From Kiritimatiellia bacterium (GTDB lineage: Bacteria; Verrucomicrobiota; Kiritimatiellia; UBA8416; YA12-FULL-48-11): DNA of 64,000 nucleotides. Within the stretch, counting starts at the first letter, position 1. Each line of letters opens with the position of its first letter. Shown here piece after piece: positions 35,033 through 45,219 of this stretch. Where the stretch lies: the NCBI GenBank assembly GCA_028716365.1, contig JAQUPZ010000007.1, positions 62,001 to 126,000 of the forward strand. Direction: 5' to 3'. The notes under the pieces were generated by a model. It worked only from the letters and a program-made list of their open reading frames with translations. It made no database searches and was not told where the DNA came from. The position numbers and the translations under genes were made by a program.

Positions 35033-36289
35033 CTAATATTCCTTTTTTGTCAGGTATTGTAAAATGGCATGTGCGAGGTCGTGTCCCAGTGTCCGGGCTG
35101 TGGCTGCGGTCACTTCCGCTCCGCGCGCATTCGCATAGGGGATTTCGATTCCAGTGGCGCATCCGATACCGGGTAATTCACGTGCCCAGGAAGCGCAACT
35201 TTTCCCCTGACTGTAATTGGCCTTTGTGTTCCATGATTTTCCAAACGGTAAATTGTCTACCATGCGATATGGTAGCGGACCGGTCATTCCGGCTTCCAAT
35301 AGTCGTGAAAAATTCATGACCTTTTCCCAAATGGCAAGATTCTCCCCGCCGACAAAATAAATATGTTCGTTGTCAGCGCCGCGGATATGCGGACAATGTA
35401 TGTCCATTGCGAAAGCCAGATTTTCCTTCGACCATACCGGAACCTGTTTTCGTAATGCTACGACTTCAGGGTAAATGCTGTTTTCGCCATAGTCACGGTT
35501 ATGGTCATGAGGAATACGGTTTTTGCCCTGGTCACCGTCCTCTACGCCGTCTTTATCCATGAACGGGATGACCATTACCTCAACTTGTTGTCGCCATATC
35601 CGTCCTTCCTCAGAGTCCGAGAGTACTGTTTCCATGATTCCTTCCAGCGTATAATCGGCCATGGATTCACAGGCGTGGTGACGCGCCGTCAGGAGGATGC
35701 GATATTTCGGTTCGCCGGTTACCTTGCCCAGTCGAATGCGTTCCACGCGGCGTCCTTTTTTTGTTCGGCACAGTTCGTCGACCATGATGGAAGGATTTCC
35801 GCGGTAGTGTTCAAGAAAGTGTTGCAGATTGGTTTCCAAATACGGAATCGCAAAACAGAATCGTATTTCTCCATCTTTATTTCCGAACTTGTAACTGAAT
35901 TCCCATGCCTTTTGGCCATTGATCTGTTGTACCACGTTAGAACCCATCCACTGCCAATTAAGTCCACAGTCACGGCTGATGGCTGGACCACGTACGCCGA
36001 TAGGATTCTGTCCTATGAAACGAAAACGGAGAGTGCGCCCCGTGGCACCGGTCACGCGAAAGTTCCAGTAGAACCACCACCCACGGCTATCGCGCAGATC
36101 GGGCTTAATGAAATAGGTGTCGCCTTCTGCCTTTTCGACAATAATATTGCCGCCCGGGTAATTGGCATCCAACTTGACCTGATCGGCAACAGTCGGGAAA
36201 GGGGGCAATGATCCAACCATAATAAGCAGCAGGGTTGAGTACACACGCGAGAAATAAACTTCCGTGAAGATGTAGTGACTATGGTTCAA
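35033..36289 (-). CDS. M14-family zinc carboxypeptidase, exported
   Basis: The N terminus holds a signal-like hydrophobic stretch (residues ~17-36, YSTLLLIMVGSLPPFPTVA), then a beta-sandwich region (to ~170) and the M14 catalytic domain. RHHACESM carries the first zinc ligands His and Glu, DIHCPH the third His, and TGIEIPYANARG the catalytic Glu. VEDGDQGKNRIPHDHNRDY is typical of M14. It could trim wall peptides or scavenge peptides; the substrate is unknown. GAGGA precedes the ATG. It lies downstream of divergent gatC. Confidence 0.82.
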   Translation of the reverse strand: MNHSHYIFTEVYFSRVYSTLLLIMVGSLPPFPTVADQVKLDANYPGGNIIVEKAEGDTYFIKPDLRDSRGWWFYWNFRVTGATGRTLRFRFIGQNPIGVRGPAISRDCGLNWQWMGSNVVQQINGQKAWEFSYKFGNKDGEIRFCFAIPYLETNLQHFLEHYRGNPSIMVDELCRTKKGRRVERIRLGKVTGEPKYRILLTARHHACESMADYTLEGIMETVLSDSEEGRIWRQQVEVMVIPFMDKDGVEDGDQGKNRIPHDHNRDYGENSIYPEVVALRKQVPVWSKENLAFAMDIHCPHIRGADNEHIYFVGGENLAIWEKVMNFSRLLEAGMTGPLPYRMVDNLPFGKSWNTKANYSQGKSCASWARELPGIGCATGIEIPYANARGAEVTAATARTLGHDLAHAILQYLTKKEY

Positions 36290-36467
36290 AAGGTAGTCTC
36301 CTCTTTTGTCGTGATTTCTCTTCTGACTTCTTTCTTATACTTGACTTGTATTTCTACGTCAACAGAGGGAATAAAATCAAATTGTTGATCAAGATTTCTC
36401 AAGACTTTTCCATGGGACTTTCGTATATTCAAACATCAATCGCTTTGTTTTTACGGGAAAAGGGCAT

Positions 36468-36773
36468 ATGGCTGATTTAAAAATGACAAGTGTTGATAAA
36501 ATTGACGTGGCATACGTTGCACATCTGGCGAGGTTATTTCTCACCGACGAGGAGATCAGGACATTCCAGGGACAGCTTGACCATGTTGTTGCTTATGTGA
36601 AGAAGATTAATGAGCTGGATCTGAAAAATGTCGAGCCGACATCGCATGCTGTAATGGTTCAAAATGTATTCAGGGAGGATGTCGTAAAACCGGGCCTTTC
36701 TGTCGAACAGGTGATGTCCAATGCTCCGGCAACAATAAGCGATCAGTTCCAGGTTCCCAAGATTGTTGAATAG
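36468..36773 (+). CDS. gatC: Asp-tRNA(Asn)/Glu-tRNA(Gln) amidotransferase subunit C
   Basis: Small subunit that holds GatA and GatB together. VAHLARLFLTDEEIRTF, QLDHVVAYVKKINELDL, SHAVMVQNVFREDVV and NAPATISDQFQVPKIVE are all family blocks. The 101 residues fit. GGGAAAAGGG precedes the ATG. First gene of gatCAB, with gatA six bases downstream. Confidence 0.95.
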   Translation: MADLKMTSVDKIDVAYVAHLARLFLTDEEIRTFQGQLDHVVAYVKKINELDLKNVEPTSHAVMVQNVFREDVVKPGLSVEQVMSNAPATISDQFQVPKIVE

Positions 36774-36779
36774 GTTTTT

Positions 36780-38219
36780 ATGTCTTTTAACGTCAGAAAC
36801 ATGACAGTTCATGAAGCTCTTTCTCTAATGGAACGCAGGGAATGTACTTCGGAACAGATTATAAGAGGTCTTCTTGATGAAATTCGCGCTGTGGACGGCA
36901 GAATAGACGCGTACTTGATGGTTAATGAAGATGATGCCATTAATCAGGCGAAAGCGGCGGACCGTGCGAGAGCAGAGGGGAAGAAAGGTAAGCTTCTTGG
37001 TGTCCCGATTGCTGTAAAAGATATTTTGAATGTTCGTGGTCAACAGTGTACCTGTGCTTCCCGGATACTCTCAGGCTATGTCTCTCCCTACGATGCAACT
37101 GCTGTGGCAAGACTTCGATCTGAGGGTGCGGTATTCGTCGGCCGGACCAACCTGGATGAATTTGCGATGGGTTCCACGACGGAGAATTCCGGGTTCAAAG
37201 TCACGAAGAATCCACGAAATACCGATTATGTACCGGGCGGTTCAAGCGGTGGTTCTGCTGCAGCTGTTGCGGGCGGGGAGGCAATTGCGGCGCTGGGTAC
37301 CGATACGGGCGGATCTGTACGTTTGCCGGCAGCTTTCTGTGGATGTGTGGGTCTGAAACCATCTTATGGACGTATTTCCAGATATGGACTTACGGCTTAC
37401 GCGTCATCACTCGATCAGATTGGTCCGATCACTAAGGATGTAACAGACGCGGCCGTATTGCTCGGCACAATGGCAGGCTGGGATGAAATGGATTCAACTT
37501 CGGTCAAAATTCCTGTTCCTGATTACATGGCCGGACTTTCCGGTGATTTAAAGAATATGAAACTAGGCCTGCCGCGGGAATATTTTGTGAAAGGAATGGA
37601 TCCGGAAGTAGAAAAGATTGTCAGGGCTGCTGTTGCGAAATGCAGAGCGCTTGGCGCCGAAATAGTGGATGTGAGTTTACCCCACACTGAATATGCCGTA
37701 TCGACCTATTATATTATTGCCACAGCAGAAGCATCGGCGAATTTGGCGCGGTTTGACGGGGTGAGATATGGCTTCAGGATTAAGGGGGCCTCGGATCCGA
37801 TTGATATGTATGGCAAGACAAGGGCGGCCGGATTTGGCCCAGAGGTGAAGCGCAGGATAATTCTTGGGACATATGTTCTCAGTAGTGGTTATTATGATGC
37901 CTACTATCTCTCGGCTCAGAAAGTACGTACTCTTATCCGTCGTGATTTCGAGAATGTTTTCAAGCAATGCGATGCTCTTCTGGCGCCGGTTTCACCGACA
38001 GTTGCATACAGGATCGGTGAAAAAACCGGCGATCCTCTGCAAATGTATCTTGGCGATATTTTTACCGTTACGGCGAACCTTGCGGGTATTTGCGGGCTTT
38101 CTGTGCCGTGCGGGGTTAATAAAGAAGGTTTGCCTGTGGGATTACAGGTGTTGGGACCGGCATTTGGTGAAGAAAAGATTCTACGGATTGGTCATGCGTA
38201 TGAATCTGCATCAACTTGA
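36780..38219 (+). CDS. gatA: Asp-tRNA(Asn)/Glu-tRNA(Gln) amidotransferase subunit A
   Basis: Glutaminase subunit that supplies ammonia for Gln-tRNA or Asn-tRNA formation. It has the amidase-signature fold: catalytic Lys80 in IAVKDI, then PGGSSGGSAAAVAGG and GTDTGGSVRLPAAFCG with the Ser/cis-Ser pair. GRISRYGL and QVLGPAFGEEKILRIGHAYE complete the family. The 479-residue length is normal. Translation is tightly linked to gatC and gatB. Confidence 0.96.
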   Translation: MSFNVRNMTVHEALSLMERRECTSEQIIRGLLDEIRAVDGRIDAYLMVNEDDAINQAKAADRARAEGKKGKLLGVPIAVKDILNVRGQQCTCASRILSGYVSPYDATAVARLRSEGAVFVGRTNLDEFAMGSTTENSGFKVTKNPRNTDYVPGGSSGGSAAAVAGGEAIAALGTDTGGSVRLPAAFCGCVGLKPSYGRISRYGLTAYASSLDQIGPITKDVTDAAVLLGTMAGWDEMDSTSVKIPVPDYMAGLSGDLKNMKLGLPREYFVKGMDPEVEKIVRAAVAKCRALGAEIVDVSLPHTEYAVSTYYIIATAEASANLARFDGVRYGFRIKGASDPIDMYGKTRAAGFGPEVKRRIILGTYVLSSGYYDAYYLSAQKVRTLIRRDFENVFKQCDALLAPVSPTVAYRIGEKTGDPLQMYLGDIFTVTANLAGICGLSVPCGVNKEGLPVGLQVLGPAFGEEKILRIGHAYESAST

Positions 38220-38222
38220 AGT

Positions 38223-39680
38223 TTGAAAAAAGAAATGAAGTATTTAACAACAATCGGGCTTGAAGTACATGTTCAACTCAGGACGCAGTCCAAAATGTTT
38301 TGTGGCTGTAGTTCAGAATTTGGAGCGGAACCGAATACGCATGTCTGTCCTGTTTGCCTTGGTTATCCTGGTGCAATGCCAGTTATGAACAGGGAAGCTG
38401 TACGTAAAACGATAATCACCGGCCTGATGATCGGTTCAAAGATCAATGAATTCAGTAAATTTGACAGAAAGAGTTATTTTTATCCTGATATGCCGAAGAA
38501 CTATCAGATATCGCAGTATGACAAACCGCTTTGTGTAGGTGGTTCTGTGGATATTGATGTTGATGGCGGTATCAAACGTGTGGCCGTCACCCGTATTCAT
38601 CTTGAAGAAGATGTGGGTAAAAATATGCATTTCCAGAATACAAGTGGAGTTGATTTCAACAGAGCGGGTATACCTTTAATGGAAATAGTCTCCGAACCCG
38701 AAATCAGCTCGCCTGAAGAGGCTTTTGCTTATCTGCTGGCTTTGAAACAGATCCTGCTTTATGCAGGTGTCAGCGACTGTAATCTTGAAGAAGGGAATGT
38801 GCGTTGTGATGTTAATTGCAGCGTGAGACAGGAAGGACAGAACGAGTTTGGTACCAAGACGGAGATAAAAAACCTGAATACATTTAAAGGTGTTCTTAAC
38901 GCCTTGAAATATGAAGTTGTACGTCAGGTCGAAACTCTGGAGTCCGGTGGGAATATTTGCCAGGAGACAAGGCGATGGGATGTTGATACCGGTGTGACAA
39001 TAGCGATGCGTTCAAAAGAGTATGCCCATGATTACAGGTATTTCCCCGAACCCGATCTTGTGCCTGTGGTCACCACACGTGAACAGATTGAAGAATTGCA
39101 GAGTAATCTGCCGGAGTTGCCGCGTTACAGGCGGGAGCGGTTTGTCAAGGAATACGGTATTCCGGAATATGATGCTGCGGTATTAACGGCTGATATGTCT
39201 GTTGCCGGTTATTTTGAGCAGGCAGCGAAACTTTCGTCCAATCCAAAGGCAATTTCAAATTGGATAATGACCGAAATGTTGAGGTTGCTTTCGGAAAAGG
39301 AACTAGACATACGGACTGTTATGATAACACCATCGGCGCTTGCCGGATTGGTGAAACTTACGGATGACAAGGTTATCAATTCAAATAGCGCAAAGGAAGT
39401 TTTTGCTGTATTGTTTGATAAAGGCGGGGATCCCAATCAGATAGTTAAAGAAAAGGGATTGATCCAGGTAAGCGATTCCGGTGCGATAGAAAAGTTTATT
39501 GAACAGGCAATCGCGGATAATCCCAAGTCGGTGGCTGATTATCTGAGTGGTAAAGAGGTTGCTGCTAAGCATATTTTGGGACAAGTCATGAAATTGAGTC
39601 GCGGCAAGGCCAATCCACAGCTTGTTGGGGCTATCCTTGAAGAGAAGTTGAAGGTTGAAAAGCAAAAAAAGAATGGTTAG
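38223..39680 (+). CDS. gatB: Asp-tRNA(Asn)/Glu-tRNA(Gln) amidotransferase subunit B
   Basis: Kinase/transamidase subunit. IGLEVHVQLRTQSKMFC, the Cys-x-Cys and CPVCLGYPGAMPVMN zinc site, DMPKNYQISQYD, EDVGKNMH and FNRAGIPLMEIVSEP lie in the catalytic cradle. The YqeY-like tail domain occupies the last ~150 residues. At 485 residues it is full length. The first candidate start is a TTG at 38223; an ATG at 38235 (MKYLTTIGLE) is equally plausible and removes four residues. Confidence 0.95.
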   Translation: MKKEMKYLTTIGLEVHVQLRTQSKMFCGCSSEFGAEPNTHVCPVCLGYPGAMPVMNREAVRKTIITGLMIGSKINEFSKFDRKSYFYPDMPKNYQISQYDKPLCVGGSVDIDVDGGIKRVAVTRIHLEEDVGKNMHFQNTSGVDFNRAGIPLMEIVSEPEISSPEEAFAYLLALKQILLYAGVSDCNLEEGNVRCDVNCSVRQEGQNEFGTKTEIKNLNTFKGVLNALKYEVVRQVETLESGGNICQETRRWDVDTGVTIAMRSKEYAHDYRYFPEPDLVPVVTTREQIEELQSNLPELPRYRRERFVKEYGIPEYDAAVLTADMSVAGYFEQAAKLSSNPKAISNWIMTEMLRLLSEKELDIRTVMITPSALAGLVKLTDDKVINSNSAKEVFAVLFDKGGDPNQIVKEKGLIQVSDSGAIEKFIEQAIADNPKSVADYLSGKEVAAKHILGQVMKLSRGKANPQLVGAILEEKLKVEKQKKNG

Positions 39681-39729
39681 AATCCGTTCAATTTGACAAA
39701 AACTCGTTTTCTGTAAATCGGAGGTTCAC

Positions 39730-41436
39730 TTGACGTCGAACGACCAGTATGTGCTTCAGATTTTGCGGGAACATGCTGTGGTTTCCGAAGAGCAGATTCA
39801 GAAAGCGATGGAGGCCCCTGGCAACCCTGATGCAAGCGTGGTTGATAAACTTCTGGAATCCGGAGTACTGACTGAGTCCGAAGTCCTTGCGACTCTTGCA
39901 GGCCAGTTCGGTATGGAGCTCATGAGCCTGAAGGGGGTTGATATCACTCCTGAGATCCGTGATATGGTTCCGGTTGATATTGCCCGTCGCTATAAGGTTG
40001 TACCTGTATTTAAGACCGGTGATACACTTACCGTTGCGCTCAGCGATCCTCTCGATTTTGATACTCTGGATACACTCAGATACGTCCTGAAGTGTAATAT
40101 TGAGGGTGTTATTGCACCGCGGGAAGAAATCAGGGTGATACTTGATAGATTTTATGCGGCAGAATCGTCCGTGGAATCGATGATTGATCAGATAGGCGAC
40201 AGTACTGTGGATGTTGCCATGACAGCCAAGGAGGACCTGATACAGGAGGCCGACACAACGGAATCGGATGCTCCAATCATCAAGCTTGTGAGTCTGGTTA
40301 TTCTTGAAGCTTTCAGGAATCGGGCTTCGGATATTCATCTTGAACCTATGGAGAAACGTTTCAGAGTGCGGTATCGAATAGATGGTGTTCTCCACGAGGT
40401 TGACAGTCCGCCGAAACGTCTTCAGCCGGCAATTCTCAGCCGTGTAAAGATCATGGCCGGGATGAAGATATCCGAAAAACGTATTCCGCAGGACGGTAGA
40501 ATCCAGGTTAATATCATGGGCAGGGAACTGGATCTTCGTGTTTCCAGTATACCGGCTAATCATGGCGAAAGTATAGTGATGCGTATTCTCGACAAGCAGA
40601 ACCTGGCGTTGGGTTTGCCCAAGCTTGGTTTCTTTTCTGACGATCAACAGACGTTTGAACACCTGATCGGTTTGTCTGATGGAATTTTACTTGTAACCGG
40701 CCCGACGGGATCTGGAAAAACGACCACTCTGTATGCATGTTTGAGCCATATCAACCGGTCTGATCGCAAGATTATCACGGTGGAAGACCCGGTAGAATAT
40801 CAGCTGTCGGGTATCAATCAAGTCCAGGTTCGTGAGGATATAGGAATGACTTTTGCGGCGGCATTGCGGTCCATTTTGCGCCAGGCGCCGAATATCGTGA
40901 TGATCGGTGAAATTCGAGACCGGGAAACAGCAAATATTGCCACGGAAGCTTCTCTTACCGGTCATTTGGTATTCAGCACACTTCATACCAACGATGCGCC
41001 CAGTGCCGTGACCCGTCTGCTTGATATTGGTGTAAAGCCATTCCTGGTGGCTTCGTCGGTAAGGGCTGTAATGGCCCAGCGTCTTGTTAGAAATATATGT
41101 GAAAACTGTAAAGAGCCGTATGAACCCACTGATGCTGATTTGAGATTATTGGGCGCGGCTGGCAAGCAGTCCTCGGAAGTGCATCTTTCCAGGGGACGAG
41201 GGTGTAATAAGTGCGCTCTCACGGGTTATCACGGCCGGAAAGGCATTTTTGAGATATTTCTTATCACTGATGAAATACAAAGAATGATTTTTCAGAAGGT
41301 CACTTCTTTTGAATTAAGGGCCCGCGCCAGGGAAATGGGAATGCGTACTCTTAGAGAAGATGGACAGCGCAAGGCGGCGGCGGGTATAACAACATTAGAT
41401 GAAGTTATGAGAGTAACAATGGGAGATCAGGACTAA
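39730..41436 (+). CDS. PilB/GspE-type assembly ATPase
   Basis: Drives pilus or pseudopilus extension from the cytoplasmic side. An MshEN-type N-terminal domain (residues ~10-150, [25 protein letters not shown] in part) precedes the ATPase, with [39 protein letters not shown] and a zinc-finger CENC-x-CNKC (about 30 residues apart). The start is TTG with ATCGGAGG upstream. It shares a TAATG junction with pilT. The paralogue at 42553 has the same layout. Type II secretion versus type IV pilus cannot be decided without platform or pilin genes. Confidence 0.92.
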   Translation: MTSNDQYVLQILREHAVVSEEQIQKAMEAPGNPDASVVDKLLESGVLTESEVLATLAGQFGMELMSLKGVDITPEIRDMVPVDIARRYKVVPVFKTGDTLTVALSDPLDFDTLDTLRYVLKCNIEGVIAPREEIRVILDRFYAAESSVESMIDQIGDSTVDVAMTAKEDLIQEADTTESDAPIIKLVSLVILEAFRNRASDIHLEPMEKRFRVRYRIDGVLHEVDSPPKRLQPAILSRVKIMAGMKISEKRIPQDGRIQVNIMGRELDLRVSSIPANHGESIVMRILDKQNLALGLPKLGFFSDDQQTFEHLIGLSDGILLVTGPTGSGKTTTLYACLSHINRSDRKIITVEDPVEYQLSGINQVQVREDIGMTFAAALRSILRQAPNIVMIGEIRDRETANIATEASLTGHLVFSTLHTNDAPSAVTRLLDIGVKPFLVASSVRAVMAQRLVRNICENCKEPYEPTDADLRLLGAAGKQSSEVHLSRGRGCNKCALTGYHGRKGIFEIFLITDEIQRMIFQKVTSFELRARAREMGMRTLREDGQRKAAAGITTLDEVMRVTMGDQD

Positions 41437-42524
41437 TGCATGCCAACGTTGAAATGAATGAATTACTTGATCTGACTTATGAAGAAGGTGCTTCGGACCT
41501 TCATTTGACAGTAGGTATTCCACCTATATTACGTATTCACGGAGGTCTTCATCCGTTGGATATTCCGCCATTGAAGCCGGAGGATACCGAGCGTTTGATG
41601 AAATCCATTACCTCCCCCGAGCATCAGCAGAAAGTGAGGGAAGGTGGCGGTACGGACTTTGGATTCGGTTTTGGCGACAAAGCGCGTTTCCGTGTAAGCG
41701 TGTTAAAGGCCAAAGGAAATGTCGGAATTGTTCTAAGGCAGATTCCGAATACTCTTTTGAGTCTTGAAGATATTGGCCTTCCTCCCCAGGTCAAGGAACT
41801 TCTTTTCAGACCGCGTGGTTTGATTCTTGTGACGGGGCCAACAGGTTCCGGAAAATCAACTACTTTGGCGAGCATGATCAACGTGATTAACATTGAGCGT
41901 GACTGCCATATTATCACTATTGAAGACCCTATTGAATATTATCATACCCACAAGAAATCAATTGTTACCCAGAGGGAGATAGGCGTTGACGTTCCATCTT
42001 TCAAGGAAGCGTTGAGAAGGGCTCTACGCCAGGACCCTGATGTGATACTCGTGGGTGAAATGCGTGATCTTGAAACCATGGAAGCTGCAATCACGGCGGC
42101 GGAAACAGGTCACTTAGTCTTTGCAACACTGCACACTACTGGTGCTGCAAGGACGGTTGACCGTATTGTGGATGCCTTCCCGACGGATCAGCAGTCTCAG
42201 ATACGAACGCAACTTGCATCCGGTATTGTCGGTGTGGTGTCGCAGTTGTTACTTGTAAGGGGCGACAAGCCTGGACGTGTTGCCGCTTTTGAAATAATGA
42301 TTTCTACTCCGGCTATTCAATCATTGATACGTGACAACAAGACGTATCGAATAACATCGGACATACAGACTGGTGCCAAACATGGCATGATTACGCTGGA
42401 TGCGCACCTGCTGGCCTTGTTCCAGGCAGGACAAATCCAGTATCAGGATCTGATTACAAAGTCGCAGGATCCTGAATCGGTAGTACAGAAGTTGCAGGAA
42501 TCGGCTGGCGGAAAGAAGAGATAA
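41436..42524 (+). CDS. pilT: twitching motility retraction ATPase PilT
   Basis: Depolymerises type IV pili. An N-terminal PAS-like part ([20 protein letters not shown], residues ~14-33) precedes the RecA-like core: [46 protein letters not shown], and [14 protein letters not shown] with the His box. The 362 residues fit PilT (about 350). The region [11 protein letters not shown] differs from the usual [12 protein letters not shown] stretch. It starts inside the preceding stop (TAATG). Confidence 0.93.
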   Translation: MHANVEMNELLDLTYEEGASDLHLTVGIPPILRIHGGLHPLDIPPLKPEDTERLMKSITSPEHQQKVREGGGTDFGFGFGDKARFRVSVLKAKGNVGIVLRQIPNTLLSLEDIGLPPQVKELLFRPRGLILVTGPTGSGKSTTLASMINVINIERDCHIITIEDPIEYYHTHKKSIVTQREIGVDVPSFKEALRRALRQDPDVILVGEMRDLETMEAAITAAETGHLVFATLHTTGAARTVDRIVDAFPTDQQSQIRTQLASGIVGVVSQLLLVRGDKPGRVAAFEIMISTPAIQSLIRDNKTYRITSDIQTGAKHGMITLDAHLLALFQAGQIQYQDLITKSQDPESVVQKLQESAGGKKR

Positions 42525-42552
42525 CATTCTATTAACAGAAGAGAAGTGAACT

Positions 42553-44262
42553 ATGGCAGAGCAGACTGAATCGTCTCCTTTACTTCATCTCCTGATTGAC
42601 CAGGGGCTTATTACTCCTGAGCAGTCTGCAGAAATCGAGCAGGAAAGCAAAGACGGCGGAAAATCAATACGGGATCTTGTGGTCAGCAAGGGGATCATCA
42701 AGGAAGAGCAATTGCTTGAATCGATAGCCGGTTACCTTGGGACGCATGTTATAAATCTACCTGCTGCCGATATACCGCCTGAGGTTGTGCGGAGTCTTCC
42801 TGCAAGTGTGGCAAGAATGTACAATACGGTTCCTGTGGAGATGGGTCCCAATACTATCCAGCTCGCTGTTTTTGACCTTATCTCACCTGAGATAATGGAC
42901 GAAATTATGTTTGTTCTCACAAGGGATGTTTCCTTTGTTCTGGCCCGCGAGGAAGATGTTAAGGCCAGGATCAACCAGTTCTATGGCGACGAGAGCGATA
43001 CTGTAAATGAAATGCTTTCAAATCTTGAATCGGAGATGGACGGGGTTGGTGATGCCCTTGCCCTTGCAGATAAAAATGACGAGAAAGGAATTGAGGAGGC
43101 GGCTGGATCTACACCGGTTATTCGTTTTGTAAACCTGGTTTTGTATCAGGCTGTCAATGACCGTGCATCCGATATACATTTCGAGCCGTTCGAGAAGGAA
43201 TTCAAGATCAGATATCGTGTTGACGGTGCGTTGTACGAAATGGCCCCGCCGCCAAAACGACTGGCAATGCCGATTATTTCCAGAATAAAGGTTATGTCAG
43301 CCTTGAATATTGCCGAGCGCAGATTGCCGCAGGATGGCCGTATACAGATTCATGTTGGCGGCAGACAGATCGACCTGCGTGTATCCACTTTGCCTACACA
43401 ATTCGGGGAAAGCGTGGTGCTTCGTATTCTTGACAGGAGCGTGGTATCGCTTGATCTTGAGAACCTTGGAATGCCTGAGGATGTTTATCAGCTTATCACT
43501 CGTGATGTTGAGAAACCAAATGGAATTATTATCGTAACCGGCCCCACCGGTTCGGGGAAAACCACGACGTTATATTCGGCACTGAGGCGCATAAATACCG
43601 TTGAGATGAAGATTCTAACTGCAGAAGAGCCTGTGGAATATGATATTGAAGGTATTGTTCAGGTTCCAATTCATGAGGCTGTAGGTAATACTTTCGCAAA
43701 CATATTAAGGGCATTTTTGCGCCAGGACCCGGATGCCATGATGATTGGTGAAATTCGTGATCTTGAAACGGCACAGATTGCCATTCAATCTTCGCTTACG
43801 GGTCACTTGGTGTTCAGTACGCTTCATACCAATGATGCTGCGGGTGCTGTCACACGTCTGATCGATATGGACGTTGAGCCGTTTCTGATTTCTTCCACTC
43901 TCGAGGCTGTGCTCGGACAACGCCTTGTCCGTGTTGTCTGTGAACAGTGCAAGACACCTTACAAACCCGATGAGATGGTCATGAAAACGCTGGGAGTCAC
44001 AGAGAAAGACGTTGAGGGGCGTAGTTTCTATTATGGAACTGGCTGCGCAAGATGCAACGAGACGGGCTATAAGGGCCGCAGAGGTATTTACGAATATCTA
44101 TGCGTCAGCGAGCCTATCAGGCAATTGATCAATGAAAGAAAACCCACTCTTATTATCAGAGATAAGGCGGTGGAGATGGGTATGCGTACACTGAGAGAAG
44201 ATGGTGTGCGTAATGTTTTGGATGGCTACACCACGGTTGAGGAAGTCGTCAAGTATACATAA
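42553..44262 (+). CDS. second PilB/GspE-type assembly ATPase
   Basis: Paralogue of the gene at 39730 with the same two-part layout: MshEN-like residues ~10-160 and an ATPase with [23 protein letters not shown] (the usual VEDP becomes AEEP), FLRQDPDAMMIGEIRD and CEQC...CARC zinc site. RRLPQDGRIQ and RILDRSVVSLDLENLG are GspE blocks. The three ATPases in a row (PilB-like, PilT, PilB-like) are closely spaced on one strand. It ends 33 bases before trxB. Confidence 0.92.
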   Translation: MAEQTESSPLLHLLIDQGLITPEQSAEIEQESKDGGKSIRDLVVSKGIIKEEQLLESIAGYLGTHVINLPAADIPPEVVRSLPASVARMYNTVPVEMGPNTIQLAVFDLISPEIMDEIMFVLTRDVSFVLAREEDVKARINQFYGDESDTVNEMLSNLESEMDGVGDALALADKNDEKGIEEAAGSTPVIRFVNLVLYQAVNDRASDIHFEPFEKEFKIRYRVDGALYEMAPPPKRLAMPIISRIKVMSALNIAERRLPQDGRIQIHVGGRQIDLRVSTLPTQFGESVVLRILDRSVVSLDLENLGMPEDVYQLITRDVEKPNGIIIVTGPTGSGKTTTLYSALRRINTVEMKILTAEEPVEYDIEGIVQVPIHEAVGNTFANILRAFLRQDPDAMMIGEIRDLETAQIAIQSSLTGHLVFSTLHTNDAAGAVTRLIDMDVEPFLISSTLEAVLGQRLVRVVCEQCKTPYKPDEMVMKTLGVTEKDVEGRSFYYGTGCARCNETGYKGRRGIYEYLCVSEPIRQLINERKPTLIIRDKAVEMGMRTLREDGVRNVLDGYTTVEEVVKYT

Positions 44263-44295
44263 TCTGATGGTAAGGCCGTTTCCGGAAAGAAAACT

Positions 44296-45219
44296 ATGGA
44301 AAAGGTAGTGATTATAGGAACCGGACCTGCCGGACTGACTGCTGCTCTCTATTCTGCCCGTGCCAGTCTCAGCCCGCTTGTAATTGAGGGAATGCAGCCG
44401 GGTGGTCAGTTGATAACCACTTCGGATATAGAGAACTTTCCCGGTTTTCCATCGGCTGTGACCGGGCCTGAGTTGATGGATAAGATGCGGGAACAGGCAG
44501 CCCGTTTTGGGGCCAGATATGTGGCAGATGAAGTTGTATCAGTCGATTTTACAGGAAAACCACATAAGATTACATTATCAGACGGCCGAATTATTGAGGC
44601 GTTGACTGTGATCATTGCAACAGGCGCTAGTGCAAGATATCTGGGGCTGGAATCGGAAAAGAAGCTGATGGGACGGGGTGTATCTGCGTGCGCAACATGT
44701 GATGGATCGTTTTATAGAAATGTACCGGTTGCTGTTGTTGGCGGCGGTGATACCGCTATGGAGGAAGCCATGTATCTTTCCAGACTGGCATCGAGGGTAA
44801 CGCTTATACACAGGCGCCAGGGGTTCAGGGCTTCAAAGATCATGGCGGAACGGGTACGAACTAATTCAAAGATTGAACTTATACTGGATACTGTGATTGA
44901 AGAAATTCTCGATGTGAGTAAAAACGAGGTGACTGGTCTTCGCCTGAAGAATGTAAAGACAGGAGTTGTTTCTGAATTGAATGTTACCGGGGTGTTCATG
45001 GCTATCGGTCATCAGCCGAATACTGGACCTTTCAAAGGGCAGATTGAAATGGATGAGAATGGATATATCATTGCCGGTAACACGCGAACAAATGTAACTG
45101 GTGTTTTTGCTGCAGGTGATTGTCAGGATCATATCTACAGACAGGCGGTTACAGCAGCCGGAACAGGTTGTATGGCCGCTATTGAAGCTACGCGATATCT
45201 GGAGTCAATGGGACAATGA
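44296..45219 (+). CDS. trxB: thioredoxin reductase
   Basis: FAD/NADPH enzyme that reduces thioredoxin. GTGPAGLTAALYSARA binds FAD, CATCDGSFY contains the redox pair Cys-Ala-Thr-Cys, VVGGGDTAMEEAMYLS binds NADPH, HRRQGFRASKIM follows and AAGDCQDHIYRQAVTAAGTGC ends the fold. The 307 residues are normal. Its stop overlaps the ABC exporter start (ATGA). Confidence 0.96.
   Translation: MEKVVIIGTGPAGLTAALYSARASLSPLVIEGMQPGGQLITTSDIENFPGFPSAVTGPELMDKMREQAARFGARYVADEVVSVDFTGKPHKITLSDGRIIEALTVIIATGASARYLGLESEKKLMGRGVSACATCDGSFYRNVPVAVVGGGDTAMEEAMYLSRLASRVTLIHRRQGFRASKIMAERVRTNSKIELILDTVIEEILDVSKNEVTGLRLKNVKTGVVSELNVTGVFMAIGHQPNTGPFKGQIEMDENGYIIAGNTRTNVTGVFAAGDCQDHIYRQAVTAAGTGCMAAIEATRYLESMGQ

Noticed and set aside
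38436..38630. Reverse-strand ORF inside gatB
   Set aside because: Antisense shadow of a conserved gene.
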